Both the position numbers and the translations under genes were made by a program. The notes beneath the pieces are model-generated. The model was not told where the DNA came from. It saw only the letters and a list, made by a program, of their open reading frames with translations, and searched no databases. A DNA stretch of 64,000 bases from Xanthomonas sp. SI (GTDB lineage: Bacteria; Pseudomonadota; Gammaproteobacteria; Xanthomonadales; Xanthomonadaceae): positions 3,472,001 to 3,536,000 of the forward strand of contig NZ_CP051261.1 of the NCBI RefSeq assembly GCF_014236855.1. The letters run 5' to 3'. This document shows, piece by piece, positions 32,161-41,330 of the stretch. Every line of letters begins with the position of its first letter. Within the stretch, counting starts at the first letter, position 1.

Positions 32161-32641
32161 ACTCACAGAACGGATGCGAGGCCAGCGCCAAATTGTAGTA
32201 GCGGGCATCGTCGGTGACTTCGGCGCCGATCCAGTCGGGCTTGGCGAAGGCCTCGTCGGCGCTCTGCAGCTCGATCTCGGCGACCACCAGCCCGGCGTTG
32301 TCGCCGAGGAACTCATCCACTTCCCACAGATGGCCCTGGTGCTGCACCAGATGCCGGCGCTTGTCGATCAGCCCGCCCACGCACAGCGCCAGCAGCGCGC
32401 GCGCATCGTCCAGCGGCAGCGGATATTCGAACTCCTGGCGGGTGTGCCCGAGCTCGCGCGACTTCAGGTTGAGGAACGCCTCCTCGCCCTGGACGCGGAC
32501 CCGCACCGAGGCCTTCTGCGCGCCGCTGTCCATCGCCGCCTGATCGTTGATATAGCCCTGCGCCATCGGGATCACCCGATGCGCCGCGGCGCGCCAACCG
32601 TCGCCGGTGACGAGGAATTTGCGTTCGATTTCGATGGGCAT
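32135..32641 (-). CDS. CYTH-domain triphosphate-tunnel protein
   Basis: A 168-residue CYTH protein with the N-terminal signature EIERK (3-7, the ExExK motif), RVRVQGEEAFLNLKSRE, FEYPLP and a C-terminal acidic strand (VDEFLGDNAGLVVAEIELQ). The length (about 155-170) resembles bacterial triphosphate tunnel metalloenzymes, which hydrolyse inorganic triphosphate or bind polyphosphate, rather than class-IV adenylate cyclase. The last residues (WPGLGIRD) are read from the intergenic repeat. Start at 32641 gives MPIEIERKF; longer starts are in repeat DNA. Confidence 0.85.
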   Translation of the reverse strand: MPIEIERKFLVTGDGWRAAAHRVIPMAQGYINDQAAMDSGAQKASVRVRVQGEEAFLNLKSRELGHTRQEFEYPLPLDDARALLALCVGGLIDKRRHLVQHQGHLWEVDEFLGDNAGLVVAEIELQSADEAFAKPDWIGAEVTDDARYYNLALASHPFCEWPGLGIRD

Positions 32642-32765
32642 GGGATTGGGGATTGGGGATTCGGGATTGGTCAAAGCATAAGCCAGCGCGCAGACCGCGC
32701 TGTTACGAATCCCTAATCCCGAATCCCGGCTTCCCAACGAATCCCTAATCCCCGATCCCGAATCC
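32642..32765. repeat. GGGATTGGG/CCCTAATCC dyad repeat between rlmD and the CYTH gene
   Basis: GGGATTGGGGATTGGGGATT repeats (from 32642) face CGAATCCCTAATCCCGAATC repeats (about 32706-32765) across a core with AAGCATAAG. It is a degenerate version of the block at 32016. The rlmD stop (32745) lies inside it. Confidence 0.8.
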
Positions 32766-34097
32766 CGGCTTCTCAAACACCGCAATGCTCTCCACATGCG
32801 CGGTATGCGGGAACATGTCCATCGCGCCGGCGGCCTTCAGCACGAAGCCCTGCTCGTTGACCAGGTAGCCGGCGTCGCGCGCCAGCGAGCCGGGGTGGCA
32901 GCTGACGTAGACGATGCGCTGGAACGTCTCCAGCGGCAGCTGCCGCAACACCTCGATCGCGCCGGAGCGCGGCGGGTCGAGCAGCAGCTTGTCGAAACCC
33001 TGCTGCATCCACGGCGCCTGGCGCTGGTCCTGGGTCAGGTCGGCGGCGAAGAACTGCGCGTTGCCCAGGCCGTTGCGCTGCGCGTTGTCGCGCGCCCGCG
33101 CCACCAGCCCCGCGTCGCCTTCCACGCCCACCACTTCGCGCACCGTACGCGCCAGCGGCAGGGTGAAATTGCCCAGCCCGCAGAACAGGTCGAGCACGCG
33201 GTCGCCGGGCTGCGCGTCGAGCAGGGTCAGCGCCAGCGCGATCATCTTCTGGTTGAGCGAGGCGTTGACCTGGATGAAGTCCAGCGGCCGGAACGCCAGC
33301 TCCACGTCCCATTGCGGCAAGCGGAACGACAGCGGCACTTGCTGCGGATACAGCGGATGCACGCTGTCCACGCCGCCGGGCTGCAGGAAGATGGCGAACT
33401 CGTGGGCCTGGGCGAACGCCACCAGCGCCGCCTGGTCGCGCGCGCTGAGCGGCTGCATGTGGCGGAAGGTCAGCGCCACGGCGTCGTCGCCAGCGATGAA
33501 CTCGATCTGCGGGATGTCGCGCTTGCCGTCCAGGCTCTCGACCAGTTCGGCCAGTGCGCTCACCTTGAAGCCGATCTGCGGGATCACCGTGTGGCACACC
33601 GACAGGTCGGCGACGAAGCGCGGATCGAGTTCGCGGAAGCCGACCAGGGTTTTGTCCTTCTTCTCCACCCGGCGCACCGAGAAGCGGCCCTTGCGCCGGT
33701 AGCCCCAGGGTGCGCCGGACAGCGGCGGCAGCACCGTCTGCGGGGTCACGTGGCCGATCCGCTCCAGGTTCTCGGTCAGCACCCGCTGCTTGGCCAGGAT
33801 CTGCTGGTCCTCGGCCAGGTGCTGCAGCACGCAGCCGGCGCAGACCCCGAAATGCGGGCAACGCGGTTCGACCCGCTGCGGCGAGGCCTGCAGCACCTGC
33901 AGGGTGCGCGCCTCGTCGAAATGGCGGTTGCGCGCGGTGGGTTCGGCGAGCACCGTCTCGCCGGGCAGCGCGCCGGCGACGAAGGCGACCTTGCCGCCCT
34001 CGCCCTCGGGGCGGGCGACGCCGCGGCCGTCGTGGCTGAGGTCGACGATATCGGTCTGGAACGGGGTGCGGTCTAGGCGTTTTCTGGATCGGGCCAC
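32745..34097 (-). CDS. rlmD: 23S rRNA (uracil-1939-C5)-methyltransferase RlmD
   Basis: A 450-residue TRAM-SAM methyltransferase that forms m5U1939 in 23S rRNA. The N-terminal TRAM domain (VDLSHDGRGVARPEGEGGKVAFVAGALPGE) is followed by a [4Fe-4S] cluster set, C80-P-H-F-G-V-C86-A-G-C89 with C168, then the SAM motif LDLFCGLGNFTLPLA and the catalytic Cys400 in YVSCHPGSLARD. I use a GTG start at 34097, which gives VARSRKRLDRT; no ATG fits. E. coli RlmD has 433 residues. The C-terminus (EKPGFGIGD) is encoded by repeat DNA. Confidence 0.92.
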   Translation of the reverse strand: MARSRKRLDRTPFQTDIVDLSHDGRGVARPEGEGGKVAFVAGALPGETVLAEPTARNRHFDEARTLQVLQASPQRVEPRCPHFGVCAGCVLQHLAEDQQILAKQRVLTENLERIGHVTPQTVLPPLSGAPWGYRRKGRFSVRRVEKKDKTLVGFRELDPRFVADLSVCHTVIPQIGFKVSALAELVESLDGKRDIPQIEFIAGDDAVALTFRHMQPLSARDQAALVAFAQAHEFAIFLQPGGVDSVHPLYPQQVPLSFRLPQWDVELAFRPLDFIQVNASLNQKMIALALTLLDAQPGDRVLDLFCGLGNFTLPLARTVREVVGVEGDAGLVARARDNAQRNGLGNAQFFAADLTQDQRQAPWMQQGFDKLLLDPPRSGAIEVLRQLPLETFQRIVYVSCHPGSLARDAGYLVNEQGFVLKAAGAMDMFPHTAHVESIAVFEKPGFGIGD

Positions 34098-34385
34098 GTG
34101 GCGGCAGGCTGCGGGCGGAAAAGGGCGGCCATTGTCGCAGATGCGCCAGGGCCTGCCGATGCGCCGGGAGCGGCCCTGCCGTGCGCGGGCGCGTGCGCCG
34201 ACGCCGCCCCGCAAGCGCCCGGGCGCGGCGCCTCGGGTTGTCCTGGCCTGCGCCGATCCGGCCAGCGGCTCCCCAGCGGCTGGGCCCCGGGGCACCCGCT
34301 TGCGGACGCGGCGGCGGCGGCGCAAAGTGATGCGACGCATCGTCGCAGCCGCTAAGATGCGCCCAGGCCGCATGGAGGCATAAGG

Positions 34386-35096
34386 ATGGCATCGACCCAG
34401 GACCCTGTGACGCGACTTTTGCTGGTCGAGGACGACCCGATCAGTCGCACGTTTTTGCAAGTGACGCTGGAATCCCTGCCCGCGCAGGTCGATCTGGCCG
34501 ACACCGTCGCTTCCGCGCTGACCAGCGCGCAGGCCCAGGAACACGATCTTTGGCTGATCGACGCCAACCTGCCCGACGGCAGCGGCGCCGATCTGCTGCA
34601 GCGCCTGCAGCGGCAGCGCCCCGGCACCCTGGCGCTGGCGCATACCGCCGACGCCAGCGGCGCGGTCCGCGAGCACCTGCTCGGCGCCGGTTTCGCCGAA
34701 GTGCTGCTGAAACCGCTCAGTCCCGAACGCCTGCTGCAGGCGGTGCGCCGCTTGCTGGCGCGTGGCCGCGTCGGCGCCGCGCCGAACGCGGCAGAGGCGG
34801 CGGTGGACTGGGACGAGACCACCGCACTGGTCGCGCTCAACGGCGAGCGCTCGCACCTGATCGCGCTGCGCGAACTGTTCCTGGCCGAGTTGCCCGGCAC
34901 CCGCGACGCGGTCGCCTCGGCGCTGCAGCTCAGCGACGAGCAGGCGGTGCGCAACCACCTGCACCGGCTGCAGGCCAGCTGCGGCTTCGTCGGCGCCGCC
35001 CGGCTGGCGCGCGCGGTCCGCCAGCTGCAAGGCGACCCGGCCTCGTCGCAGGCGCGCAACCAGTTCAGCGAGGCTGTGGCGGCGTTGCTGCATTGA
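34386..35096 (+). CDS. Response-regulator receiver plus Hpt protein
   Basis: A 236-residue protein. Residues 8-125 are a receiver domain with the acidic pair E15/D16-D17 (LLLVEDDP), phospho-acceptor Asp59 (LIDANLPDGSG) and Lys109 (LLKPLSP). Residues about 145-236 are a histidine-phosphotransfer domain with the likely phospho-His193 in NHLHRLQASCGFVGAARLARA. There is no DNA-binding or kinase domain, so it should be a phosphorelay intermediate. GGAGG seven bases before the ATG supports the start. It is divergent from rlmD (gap 288 bp, where I see nothing else). Confidence 0.88.
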   Translation: MASTQDPVTRLLLVEDDPISRTFLQVTLESLPAQVDLADTVASALTSAQAQEHDLWLIDANLPDGSGADLLQRLQRQRPGTLALAHTADASGAVREHLLGAGFAEVLLKPLSPERLLQAVRRLLARGRVGAAPNAAEAAVDWDETTALVALNGERSHLIALRELFLAELPGTRDAVASALQLSDEQAVRNHLHRLQASCGFVGAARLARAVRQLQGDPASSQARNQFSEAVAALLH

Positions 35097-35097
35097 G

Positions 35098-35276
35098 CCG
35101 GGATTGGGGATTGGGGATTAGGGATTCGCAAAAGCAGGGGCGTCGGCGCACTTGCCGCACGCCCCTGTAGGAGCGGCTTCAGCCGCGACAAACACTGTCG
35201 GCAAGCCGACAAGCTGCAGAAGCGGTCGGGGCTGAAGCCCCTCCTAGAAGCGGTCGGGGCTGAAGCCCCTCCTACA
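35098..35276. repeat. Repeat-filled gap between REC-Hpt and recO
   Basis: In order: GGGATTGGGGATT repeats ending in GGGATTCGCAAAAGC (35121-35135, the same 15-mer as at 32041), a GTAG REP (35167-35189), and a direct tandem pair of a 28-base unit at 35221 and 35249 (AGCGGTCGGGGCTGAAGCCC then CTCCTA), nearly identical apart from one base at the end. The tandem pair reads as REP tails in the reverse orientation. Confidence 0.85.
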
Positions 35277-35301
35277 AGAAGCCGGCCAGCGAACGCGCGG
35301 C

Positions 35302-36102
35302 TCAATCGGCCTTCGGCACCGGCGATCCAGGCACTTCCATTGAACCAGGCGCCTCCGGCATTTCCACAGCTTCCGCGTCGCGGCGCTGGCGGGTCAGGTC
35401 CTGCAGCATCTCCCACGACTTCAGGCCGCGCCCGCCCAGGTGGTGCATCAACACCACGCGCATGCCGCGGCGCAGGCCGGGCAGGTCTTCGGCCACCGGC
35501 ATCTCGTCGGCAGCCAGCGCCAGCAGCGCGCGGCCGGTGGCCATGCCGCTGCGCTGGTCGTGGCCGCGGTCGCTGAGCAGGCGGCGCGGGCCGTGTTCGG
35601 CATCCAGTACGTAGCGCGCGGCCGGGTCGATCGGCTCGCCGTCGCCGTCGTGGCGCAGGTCGAAGCCCACGCCCAGCGCGTCAAGCAGATCGCGCTCGAA
35701 GCAGCGCAGCGTCCACGCCAGCGGCGCCTCCGCACCCAGCCGCGCGCGCACCCGCGCGTAGGCCAGGTACAGGTCCGGCGCAGGATCGTCGCGCGGCGCC
35801 AGGCGCAGGGTCAGTTCGTTGATGTAGAACCCGGCGAGCATGCCGTCGCCGCTCAGGCGCGGCGCCGTATCCAGCGCCTCGGCCGCACGCAGCTGGGCCA
35901 GCTCGCCGCGGCGCTGCGCGCTGAAGCGGATCGACTGCAGCGGCTGCAGCGCGGCGCGCAGCGGCTGATTCTTCGGCCCCTGCACGCCCCGCGCCAGCAC
36001 GCCCAGCCGGCCGTACTGCGCGCTCAGAACCTCGACCAGCAGACTGGTCTCGCGCCAGGGGCGCGCGTGCAGGACGAAGGCGGGTTCGTGTTCGATGAGC
36101 AT
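35302..36102 (-). CDS. recO: DNA repair protein RecO
   Basis: A 266-residue RecO, which loads RecA on SSB-coated gaps with RecR. The N-terminal OB fold is clear ([37 protein letters not shown]), followed by the helical domain ([29 protein letters not shown]). Family length 230-260. It is the last gene of the lep-type operon (lepA-lepB-DUF4845-rnc-era-recO). No SD sequence stands before its ATG: the upstream 80 bases are an 11-copy heptamer repeat. Confidence 0.92.
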   Translation of the reverse strand: MLIEHEPAFVLHARPWRETSLLVEVLSAQYGRLGVLARGVQGPKNQPLRAALQPLQSIRFSAQRRGELAQLRAAEALDTAPRLSGDGMLAGFYINELTLRLAPRDDPAPDLYLAYARVRARLGAEAPLAWTLRCFERDLLDALGVGFDLRHDGDGEPIDPAARYVLDAEHGPRRLLSDRGHDQRSGMATGRALLALAADEMPVAEDLPGLRRGMRVVLMHHLGGRGLKSWEMLQDLTRQRRDAEAVEMPEAPGSMEVPGSPVPKAD

Positions 36103-36110
36103 GGACGCTT

Positions 36111-36187
36111 CGGGACTCGGGACTCGGGACTCGGGACTCGGGACTCGGGACTCGGGACTCGGGACTCGGGACTCGGGACTCGGGACT
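36111..36187. repeat. Eleven perfect copies of CGGGACT in front of recO
   Basis: A pure tandem repeat of a 7-base unit (77 bp). It begins eight bases from the recO start codon (36102; read on the minus strand as AGTCCCG units). Because 7 is not a multiple of 3, each added unit shifts the frame of anything reading through it. Confidence 0.95.
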
Positions 36188-36291
36188 CCAGAATGCTGTC
36201 CGGCGGCAAATCGCTGTCAAGCGATCTGATGAAAAAAAGCGCCGTGTTCCGAAGAGAAGCGGCAGCTGTATTTCCGGCTCGGCCGTTTTTT

Positions 36292-36353
36292 GTGGGAGGG
36301 GCTTCAGCCCCGACGCGTTATCGGTAGAGCGTCGGGGCTGAAGCCCCTCCTAC
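36292..36353. repeat. Inverted REP pair between era and recO
   Basis: GTGGGAGGGGCTTCAGCCCC from 36292 faces CTGAAGCCCCTCCTAC ending at 36353, with a short loop. Same family as the pair at 46896. The gap 36103-36451 holds only this, the heptamer tract and more GGGATTCGG-type repeats (about 36385-36446). Confidence 0.85.
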
Positions 36354-36451
36354 AGAAAAGCGGAAGTGCGGCGCACCTGCGAAAATCCCGAATCCCGGCT
36401 TTCCACAGCCGAACGTCTGGTCATCCCGAATCCCGAATCCCGGCTTTACTA

Positions 36452-37354
36452 CTACTCCCCGTACCCGAACGCCTTCAGCGCGGCCTCGTCGTCCGACCAG
36501 CCCTCGCGCACGCGCACCCAGGTCTCCAGGAACACCTTGGCGCCGAACAGGCGCTCCATCTGCTGCCGGGCCTTGGCGCCGATGTCCTTCAGGCGGGTGC
36601 CGCCCTTGCCGATCACGATCGCCTTCTGGCCCTCGCGCTCGACCCAGATCACCGCGCCGATGCGCAGCAGCGCGCCGTCCTCGGCGAAACGCTCGATCTC
36701 CACCGTGGTCGCGTACGGCAGCTCTTCGCCGAGCTGGCGCATCAACTGCTCGCGGACCAGTTCGCCGGCCAGGAAGCGCTGGCTGCGGTCGGTGATCTCG
36801 TCCTCGCCGAACATCGCCGGCGCTTCCGGCACCAGCCCCAGCAGGTCGCGCACCAGCGCTTCCAGGCCCTTGCGCTTGAGCGCGGAGATCGGGTGCACCG
36901 CGGCGAAGCTGCGGCCCTCGCTGACCTGCTGCAGGAACGGCAGCAGCGCGGTCTTGTCCTTGAGCCGGTCGACCTTGTTCACCACCAGCACCACCGGGAT
37001 GCCGGAATCGTTGAGCACGTTGAACGCCAGCGTGTCCTCGTCGTCCCAGCGCCCGGCCTCGATCACCAGCAGGCCGGCGTCCACGCCTTCCAGCGAGCCG
37101 CGCGCGGCGCGGTTCATGACCCGGTTCATCGCGCGCTTCTGCTCGCGGTGCAACCCGGGGGTGTCGACCAGCACCAACTGCCCTTCCGGGAAGCTGGCGA
37201 TGCCCAGCAGGCGATGCCGGGTGGTCTGCGGCCGGTTGGAGACGATGCTGACCTTGGCGCCCACCAGGGCGTTGGTCAGGGTGGACTTGCCCACGTTGGG
37301 GCGGCCGATCACGGCCACGCTGCCGCTGCGGTAAGGGGAGGCTTGCTCGTTCAC
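36452..37354 (-). CDS. era: GTPase Era
   Basis: A 300-residue GTPase for 16S rRNA maturation and small-subunit assembly. G1 is G17-R-P-N-V-G-K-S24, G3 is DTPG (64-67), G4 is NKVD; the C-terminal KH domain has [13 protein letters not shown]. The start is GTG at 37354, overlapping the rnc stop (GTGA), as the first residues [16 protein letters not shown] fit. The gene ends GAGTAGTAGTAA: three stop codons in a row, then repeat DNA. Order rnc-era-recO is conserved. Confidence 0.95.
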   Translation of the reverse strand: MNEQASPYRSGSVAVIGRPNVGKSTLTNALVGAKVSIVSNRPQTTRHRLLGIASFPEGQLVLVDTPGLHREQKRAMNRVMNRAARGSLEGVDAGLLVIEAGRWDDEDTLAFNVLNDSGIPVVLVVNKVDRLKDKTALLPFLQQVSEGRSFAAVHPISALKRKGLEALVRDLLGLVPEAPAMFGEDEITDRSQRFLAGELVREQLMRQLGEELPYATTVEIERFAEDGALLRIGAVIWVEREGQKAIVIGKGGTRLKDIGAKARQQMERLFGAKVFLETWVRVREGWSDDEAALKAFGYGE

Positions 37355-38031
37355 TTGCTGGAATCCAGTTGCTCGATGGCGGCGGCGGCGGCCTGTTGTT
37401 CGGCCAGCCGTCGCGAGGTGCCCTCGCCCTCGGTGGTGAGGACAGGCTCGGCGAGTACGCAGCGTACCCGGAATAGCTTGGCGTGTTCGTCGCCGGTTTC
37501 GCTGATCAATTCGTACGCCGGCAGCGCCCGCTGCCGCGCCTGCAGCCATTCCTGCAGGCGGGTCTTGGCGTCCTTCTCCGGCTTGCCCACCGGCAGTGCG
37601 GCCAGCGCCGTCTCGAACCAGGGCAGGATCACCGCACGGCAGGCCTCGAATCCGGCGTCCAGGTAGATCGCCGCGACCACCGCCTCGACCGCGTCGGCCA
37701 GGATCGAATCGCGGCGATGCCCGCCGGACTTCATCTCGCCCGGCCCCAGGGTCAGCCGCTCGCCCAGTTCCAGCTGGCGGCCGATGGTGGCCAGCGAGGC
37801 CTCGCGCACCAGTTCGGCGCGGGCGCGGGTCAGCGCGCCTTCGTCCGCCTTGGGCCAGCGCTGGTACAGCGCCTCGGCGATCAGCTGGTTGACGATGCTG
37901 TCGCCGAGGAATTCCAGCCGCTCGTTGTGCGGCGCGCCGGCGCTGCGATGCGTCAGCGCCTGCGCCAGCAGCTGCGGGTCGGCGAAGCGGTGACCGATGC
38001 GGTCGCCGCGCAGGATCGTTTTACTCGCCAC
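37351..38031 (-). CDS. rnc: Ribonuclease III
   Basis: A 226-residue double-strand-specific RNase, the usual length. The catalytic signature is E37-R-L-E40-F-L-G-D44-S ([10 protein letters not shown]), with the second acidic residues in [22 protein letters not shown], and a C-terminal dsRNA-binding domain ([18 protein letters not shown]... [20 protein letters not shown]). It processes rRNA precursors. It overlaps era by four bases and the DUF4845 gene by 11 bases. Confidence 0.96.
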   Translation of the reverse strand: MASKTILRGDRIGHRFADPQLLAQALTHRSAGAPHNERLEFLGDSIVNQLIAEALYQRWPKADEGALTRARAELVREASLATIGRQLELGERLTLGPGEMKSGGHRRDSILADAVEAVVAAIYLDAGFEACRAVILPWFETALAALPVGKPEKDAKTRLQEWLQARQRALPAYELISETGDEHAKLFRVRCVLAEPVLTTEGEGTSRRLAEQQAAAAAIEQLDSSK

Positions 38032-38398
38032 CGCGCGTCGTCAGGTCCTGGGTGATGTCGAACTTGCCGACCACGTCCAGGTTGGCGACCAGCGGCTTGC
38101 GCACTTCGTAGGCCACATGCATCTTCCAGCCCGAATCCATGCGGTCGAACTTGACGTCGTCCGGCTTCACGTTGTCCGAGTTGTTGATGTCCAGGCGGCG
38201 GAACAGCAGCATCTTCGCCTGCGCCGGATCCATGTCGGCGCTGCCCGGTTCGGCGGCCAGGCCCTTCATCGCCGAGCGCACCGCGTAGTACTCCATGTAC
38301 ATCGGGAACAGCTTCATGCCGATGTAGGCGAAGAACCCGACCACCGCCAGCACGATCACGAACGACGTCAACGTCATGCCACTTTGCTTGTGCTTCAT
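38021..38398 (-). CDS. DUF4845 small membrane protein
   Basis: A 125-residue protein. A hydrophobic N-terminal helix ([22 protein letters not shown], residues about 10-31) resembles a pilin-like anchor and is preceded by KHKQSG. The rest is a soluble domain ([16 protein letters not shown]...FDITQDL). This DUF4845 family sits between lepB and rnc in many gammaproteobacteria, exactly as here. Function is not known. It starts at 38398 and its end overlaps rnc. Confidence 0.85.
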   Translation of the reverse strand: MKHKQSGMTLTSFVIVLAVVGFFAYIGMKLFPMYMEYYAVRSAMKGLAAEPGSADMDPAQAKMLLFRRLDINNSDNVKPDDVKFDRMDSGWKMHVAYEVRKPLVANLDVVGKFDITQDLTTRGGE

Positions 38399-38421
38399 CG
38401 CGCTTCCCCTTACGCCAGAAA

Positions 38422-39222
38422 TCACTGGATGCCGGTCCCGATCCGCGAGGGATCGAAACTGCCGCTGCAGAACCACCCTTCGCAATTGAGCCAGACCAGG
38501 AACGCCTTGCCGCGCAGGTTCTCCTCGGGCAGGAAGTGGGTCTGGGTCCAGAAGCGGCTGTCCTCGCTATTGTCGCGATTATCGCCCATCACGAAATACT
38601 GCCCCGCCGGCACCACCCAATCGCCCTGGCCGGCCGGATTGTTGCGGTCCAGCCATTCCAGCTCGGTGTGGGTGCGGCCCGGCAGGTATTCGGTGAGCAG
38701 CGTGGACCCGGTCATCTCCGCGCCCTTGCCCTTGCCCACGTACTCGCCGCGGACCTGGTACTTCATCGGCGTGCCGTTGATGTACAGGGTATCGCCATGG
38801 AAGCCGATGCGGTCGCCGGGCAGGCCGATGACGCGCTTGATCCAGTTCTCGTCCGGCTTGTGCGGCGGCTTGAACACCACCACGTCGCCGCGCTTGGGCT
38901 CGCTGGTCGGGATCACCTTCTGGTTGGTGATCGGCAGGCGGAAGCCGTAGGCGAACTTGTTGACCAGGATGAAATCGCCGACCAGCAGGTTCGGCATCAT
39001 CGAGCTGGACGGAATCTTGTACGGCTCGGCGATGAAGCTGCGCAGGATCAGCACCACCGCCAGCACCGGGAAGAACGCCCGCGAGTAATCGACGAGCACC
39101 GGCTCGGTATCCAGCAGGCCGGCGCGCGCGGCGCGGCGCTTGGCGAAGAACAACTTGTCCAGCAACCAGATAATGCCGGTGGCGAAGGTCAGCACAACCA
39201 GCGCGATTTCAAACCATTTCAT
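38422..39222 (-). CDS. lepB: Signal peptidase I
   Basis: A 266-residue inner-membrane Sec signal peptidase. Two N-terminal membrane helices (about 4-22 and 48-63) are followed by the periplasmic domain with nucleophile Ser74 (PSSSMMPNL) and general base Lys118 (RGDVVVFKPP). VIGLPGDRI and MGDNRDNSEDSRFW are conserved boxes D and E. It releases exported proteins from their leader peptides. It follows lepA after a 103-bp repeat gap. Confidence 0.95.
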   Translation of the reverse strand: MKWFEIALVVLTFATGIIWLLDKLFFAKRRAARAGLLDTEPVLVDYSRAFFPVLAVVLILRSFIAEPYKIPSSSMMPNLLVGDFILVNKFAYGFRLPITNQKVIPTSEPKRGDVVVFKPPHKPDENWIKRVIGLPGDRIGFHGDTLYINGTPMKYQVRGEYVGKGKGAEMTGSTLLTEYLPGRTHTELEWLDRNNPAGQGDWVVPAGQYFVMGDNRDNSEDSRFWTQTHFLPEENLRGKAFLVWLNCEGWFCSGSFDPSRIGTGIQ

Positions 39223-39232
39223 TCGTGTTCCT

Positions 39233-39325
39233 TCGGAATGGGAATCGGGAATCGGGAATGGGGAATCGGAAAGGCAAAAGCGCGCGCGCTCTTCCCATTC
39301 CCCATTCCCTATTCACCATTCCCAG
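39233..39325. repeat. GGGAATCGGG dyad repeat between lepA and lepB
   Basis: Plus-oriented GGGAATCGGGAATGGGG repeats face minus-oriented CCCATTCCCCATTCCC repeats across GGCAAAAGCGCGCGCGC. It resembles the blocks at 32016 and 32642, with GAAT replacing GATT. Confidence 0.8.
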
Positions 39326-41131
39326 CTACTTATCCATCTGCAGCACAGCCAGGAAGGCTTCCTGCGGGATCTCCACGCGGCCGACCTGCTTCATGCGCTT
39401 CTTGCCTTCCTTCTGTTTTTCCAGAAGTTTCTTCTTGCGCGACACGTCGCCACCATAACATTTGGCCAGCACGTTCTTGCGCATCGCCTTGACCGTGCTG
39501 CGCGAGATGATCTGCGAGCCGACCGCGGCCTGGATCGCCACGTCGAACATCTGCCGCGGGATCAGGTCCTTCATCTTCTCGCACAGCTCGCGGCCGCGCC
39601 GGTCGGCATGGCTGCGGTGCACGATGATCGACAGCGCATCGACCTTGTCGCCATTGATCAGCGTGTCCACGCGCACGAACGGGCCCGCATCGAAGCGCAG
39701 GAAGTGGTAGTCCAGCGAGGCGTAGCCGCGCGACACCGACTTGAGCTTGTCGAAGAAATCCAGCACCACCTCGGCCATCGGCAGCTCGTAGCTGATCTGC
39801 ACCTGGCTGCCCAGGTAGTTGATGCCGATCTGGCTGCCGCGCTTTTCCTCGCACAGGGTGATGATGTTGCCGACGTAGTCCGGCGGGGTCAGGATGTTGG
39901 CACGGATGATCGGTTCGCGGATCTCTTCCACGTTGTTCAGCGGCGGCAGCTTGGACGGGTTGTCCATCGGGATCACGCTGCCGTCGGTCTTGAGCACCTC
40001 GTAGACCACGGTCGGCGCGGTCGAGATCAGGTTGAGGTCGTACTCGCGCTCCAGCCGCTCCTGCACGATCTCCATGTGCAGCATGCCGAGGAAGCCGCAG
40101 CGGAAGCCGAAGCCCATCGCCTCGGAGCTTTCCGGCTCGAAGCGCAGCGCCGCGTCGTTGAGGCGCAGCTTGTCCAGCGCCTCGCGCAGGTCCGGGTAGT
40201 CCTCGGCATCGACCGGGAACAGGCCGGCGAACACGCGCGGCTGCATTTCCTGGAAGCCGGGCAGCGCATGCGGCGCCGGGTCGGCGGCCAGGGTCAGGGT
40301 GTCGCCGACCGGCGCGCCGTGCACGTCCTTGATCGAGGCGTTGATCCAGCCCACTTCGCCGGCGCCCAGCGCGGGCAGTTCCTTGCGCTTGGGGGTGAAC
40401 ACGCCGACCTTGTCGACCAGGTGGGTGCGGCCGGTGGACATCACCAGAATCTTGCTGCCCGGCTTGATCTCGCCCTGCATCACCCGCACCAGCGAGACCA
40501 CGCCCAGGTAGTTGTCGAACCACGAGTCGATGATCAGCGCCTGCAGCTTGTCGGTGTCGCGCGGCTTGGGCGGCGGGATGCGGTGCACGATCGCCTCCAG
40601 CACCAGGTCCACGTTGAAGCCGGTCTTGGCGCTGACCGCCACCGCGTCTTCGGCGTCGATGCCGATCACCGCCTCGATCTCGGCCTTGGCGCGGGCGATA
40701 TCGGCGGTGGGCAGGTCGATCTTGTTGAGCACCGGCACCACTTCCAGGCCCTGCTCCACCGCGGTGTAGCAGTTGGCCACCGACTGCGCTTCCACGCCCT
40801 GCGCGGCATCGACCACCAGCAGCGCGCCCTCGCAGGCGGCCAGCGAGCGGCTGACTTCGTAGGAGAAGTCGACGTGGCCGGGGGTGTCGATGAAGTTCAG
40901 GTGGTAGACCTGCCCGTCCTTGGCCGTATACGGCAAGGACACGGACTGGGCCTTGATGGTGATGCCGCGCTCGCGCTCGATCGGGTTGGAGTCGAGCACC
41001 TGCGCTTCCATCTCGCGCGCCTGCAGGCCGCCACAGAGTTGGATGATGCGATCGGCCAGGGTCGATTTGCCATGGTCGACGTGGGCGATGATGGAGAAAT
41101 TGCGGATGTTCCGCATCGAATCAGAGGACAT
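39326..41131 (-). CDS. lepA: Elongation factor 4 (LepA)
   Basis: A 601-residue translational GTPase (family about 598). G1 is AHVDHGKST, switch [14 protein letters not shown]4 NKID. The EF-G-like domains follow, and the unique LepA C-terminal domain ([65 protein letters not shown]) is complete. It back-translocates or rescues stalled ribosomes. The ATG at 41131 gives [12 protein letters not shown]; a start at the second Met (41116) matches E. coli better and is equally possible. Confidence 0.96.
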   Translation of the reverse strand: MSSDSMRNIRNFSIIAHVDHGKSTLADRIIQLCGGLQAREMEAQVLDSNPIERERGITIKAQSVSLPYTAKDGQVYHLNFIDTPGHVDFSYEVSRSLAACEGALLVVDAAQGVEAQSVANCYTAVEQGLEVVPVLNKIDLPTADIARAKAEIEAVIGIDAEDAVAVSAKTGFNVDLVLEAIVHRIPPPKPRDTDKLQALIIDSWFDNYLGVVSLVRVMQGEIKPGSKILVMSTGRTHLVDKVGVFTPKRKELPALGAGEVGWINASIKDVHGAPVGDTLTLAADPAPHALPGFQEMQPRVFAGLFPVDAEDYPDLREALDKLRLNDAALRFEPESSEAMGFGFRCGFLGMLHMEIVQERLEREYDLNLISTAPTVVYEVLKTDGSVIPMDNPSKLPPLNNVEEIREPIIRANILTPPDYVGNIITLCEEKRGSQIGINYLGSQVQISYELPMAEVVLDFFDKLKSVSRGYASLDYHFLRFDAGPFVRVDTLINGDKVDALSIIVHRSHADRRGRELCEKMKDLIPRQMFDVAIQAAVGSQIISRSTVKAMRKNVLAKCYGGDVSRKKKLLEKQKEGKKRMKQVGRVEIPQEAFLAVLQMDK

Positions 41132-41272
41132 GAGGTGGGCGGCGGCCAGGACCGTCGTCAGGATAACGGGCCATTATCGCATGGCCGGAGGGAGCCAGGC
41201 GCCCCGGCTGCGGCACACCGACGCCCGCGGCGGCGCGGGCACGGTTTCCCGGAACAAACCTCAATGAAATCA

Positions 41273-41308
41273 ATGGCGGCCAGCGAACCTGGGTTCGCTG
41301 GCCGCCAT
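41273..41308 (-). terminator. 17-bp perfect hairpin after mucD
   Basis: ATGGCGGCCAGCGAACC (41273-41289) pairs with GGTTCGCTGGCCGCCAT (41292-41308). On the minus strand it is followed by TGATTTCATT, a weak T-rich tail. It lies between mucD (ends 41331) and lepA (starts 41131), so the operon may be partly interrupted here. Confidence 0.55.
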
Positions 41309-41330
41309 CGGCACTAGCGCGATCGACCGC

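Noticed and set aside
32135..32641. Class-IV adenylate cyclase as function for the CYTH protein
   Set aside because: Length and the EIERK start fit triphosphatase-type members as well or better; no evidence for cyclase activity.
36111..36187. Possible CRISPR array
   Set aside because: A pure 7-base tandem with no spacers; not CRISPR.
35681..36220. A frame beginning upstream of recO that reads the CGGGACT tract as SPESRVP repeats
   Set aside because: It is out of frame with recO and consists of repeat peptide then an Arg-rich shadow.
40027..40523. Minus-strand frames over lepA in another phase
   Set aside because: Out-of-frame shadows of LepA without motifs.
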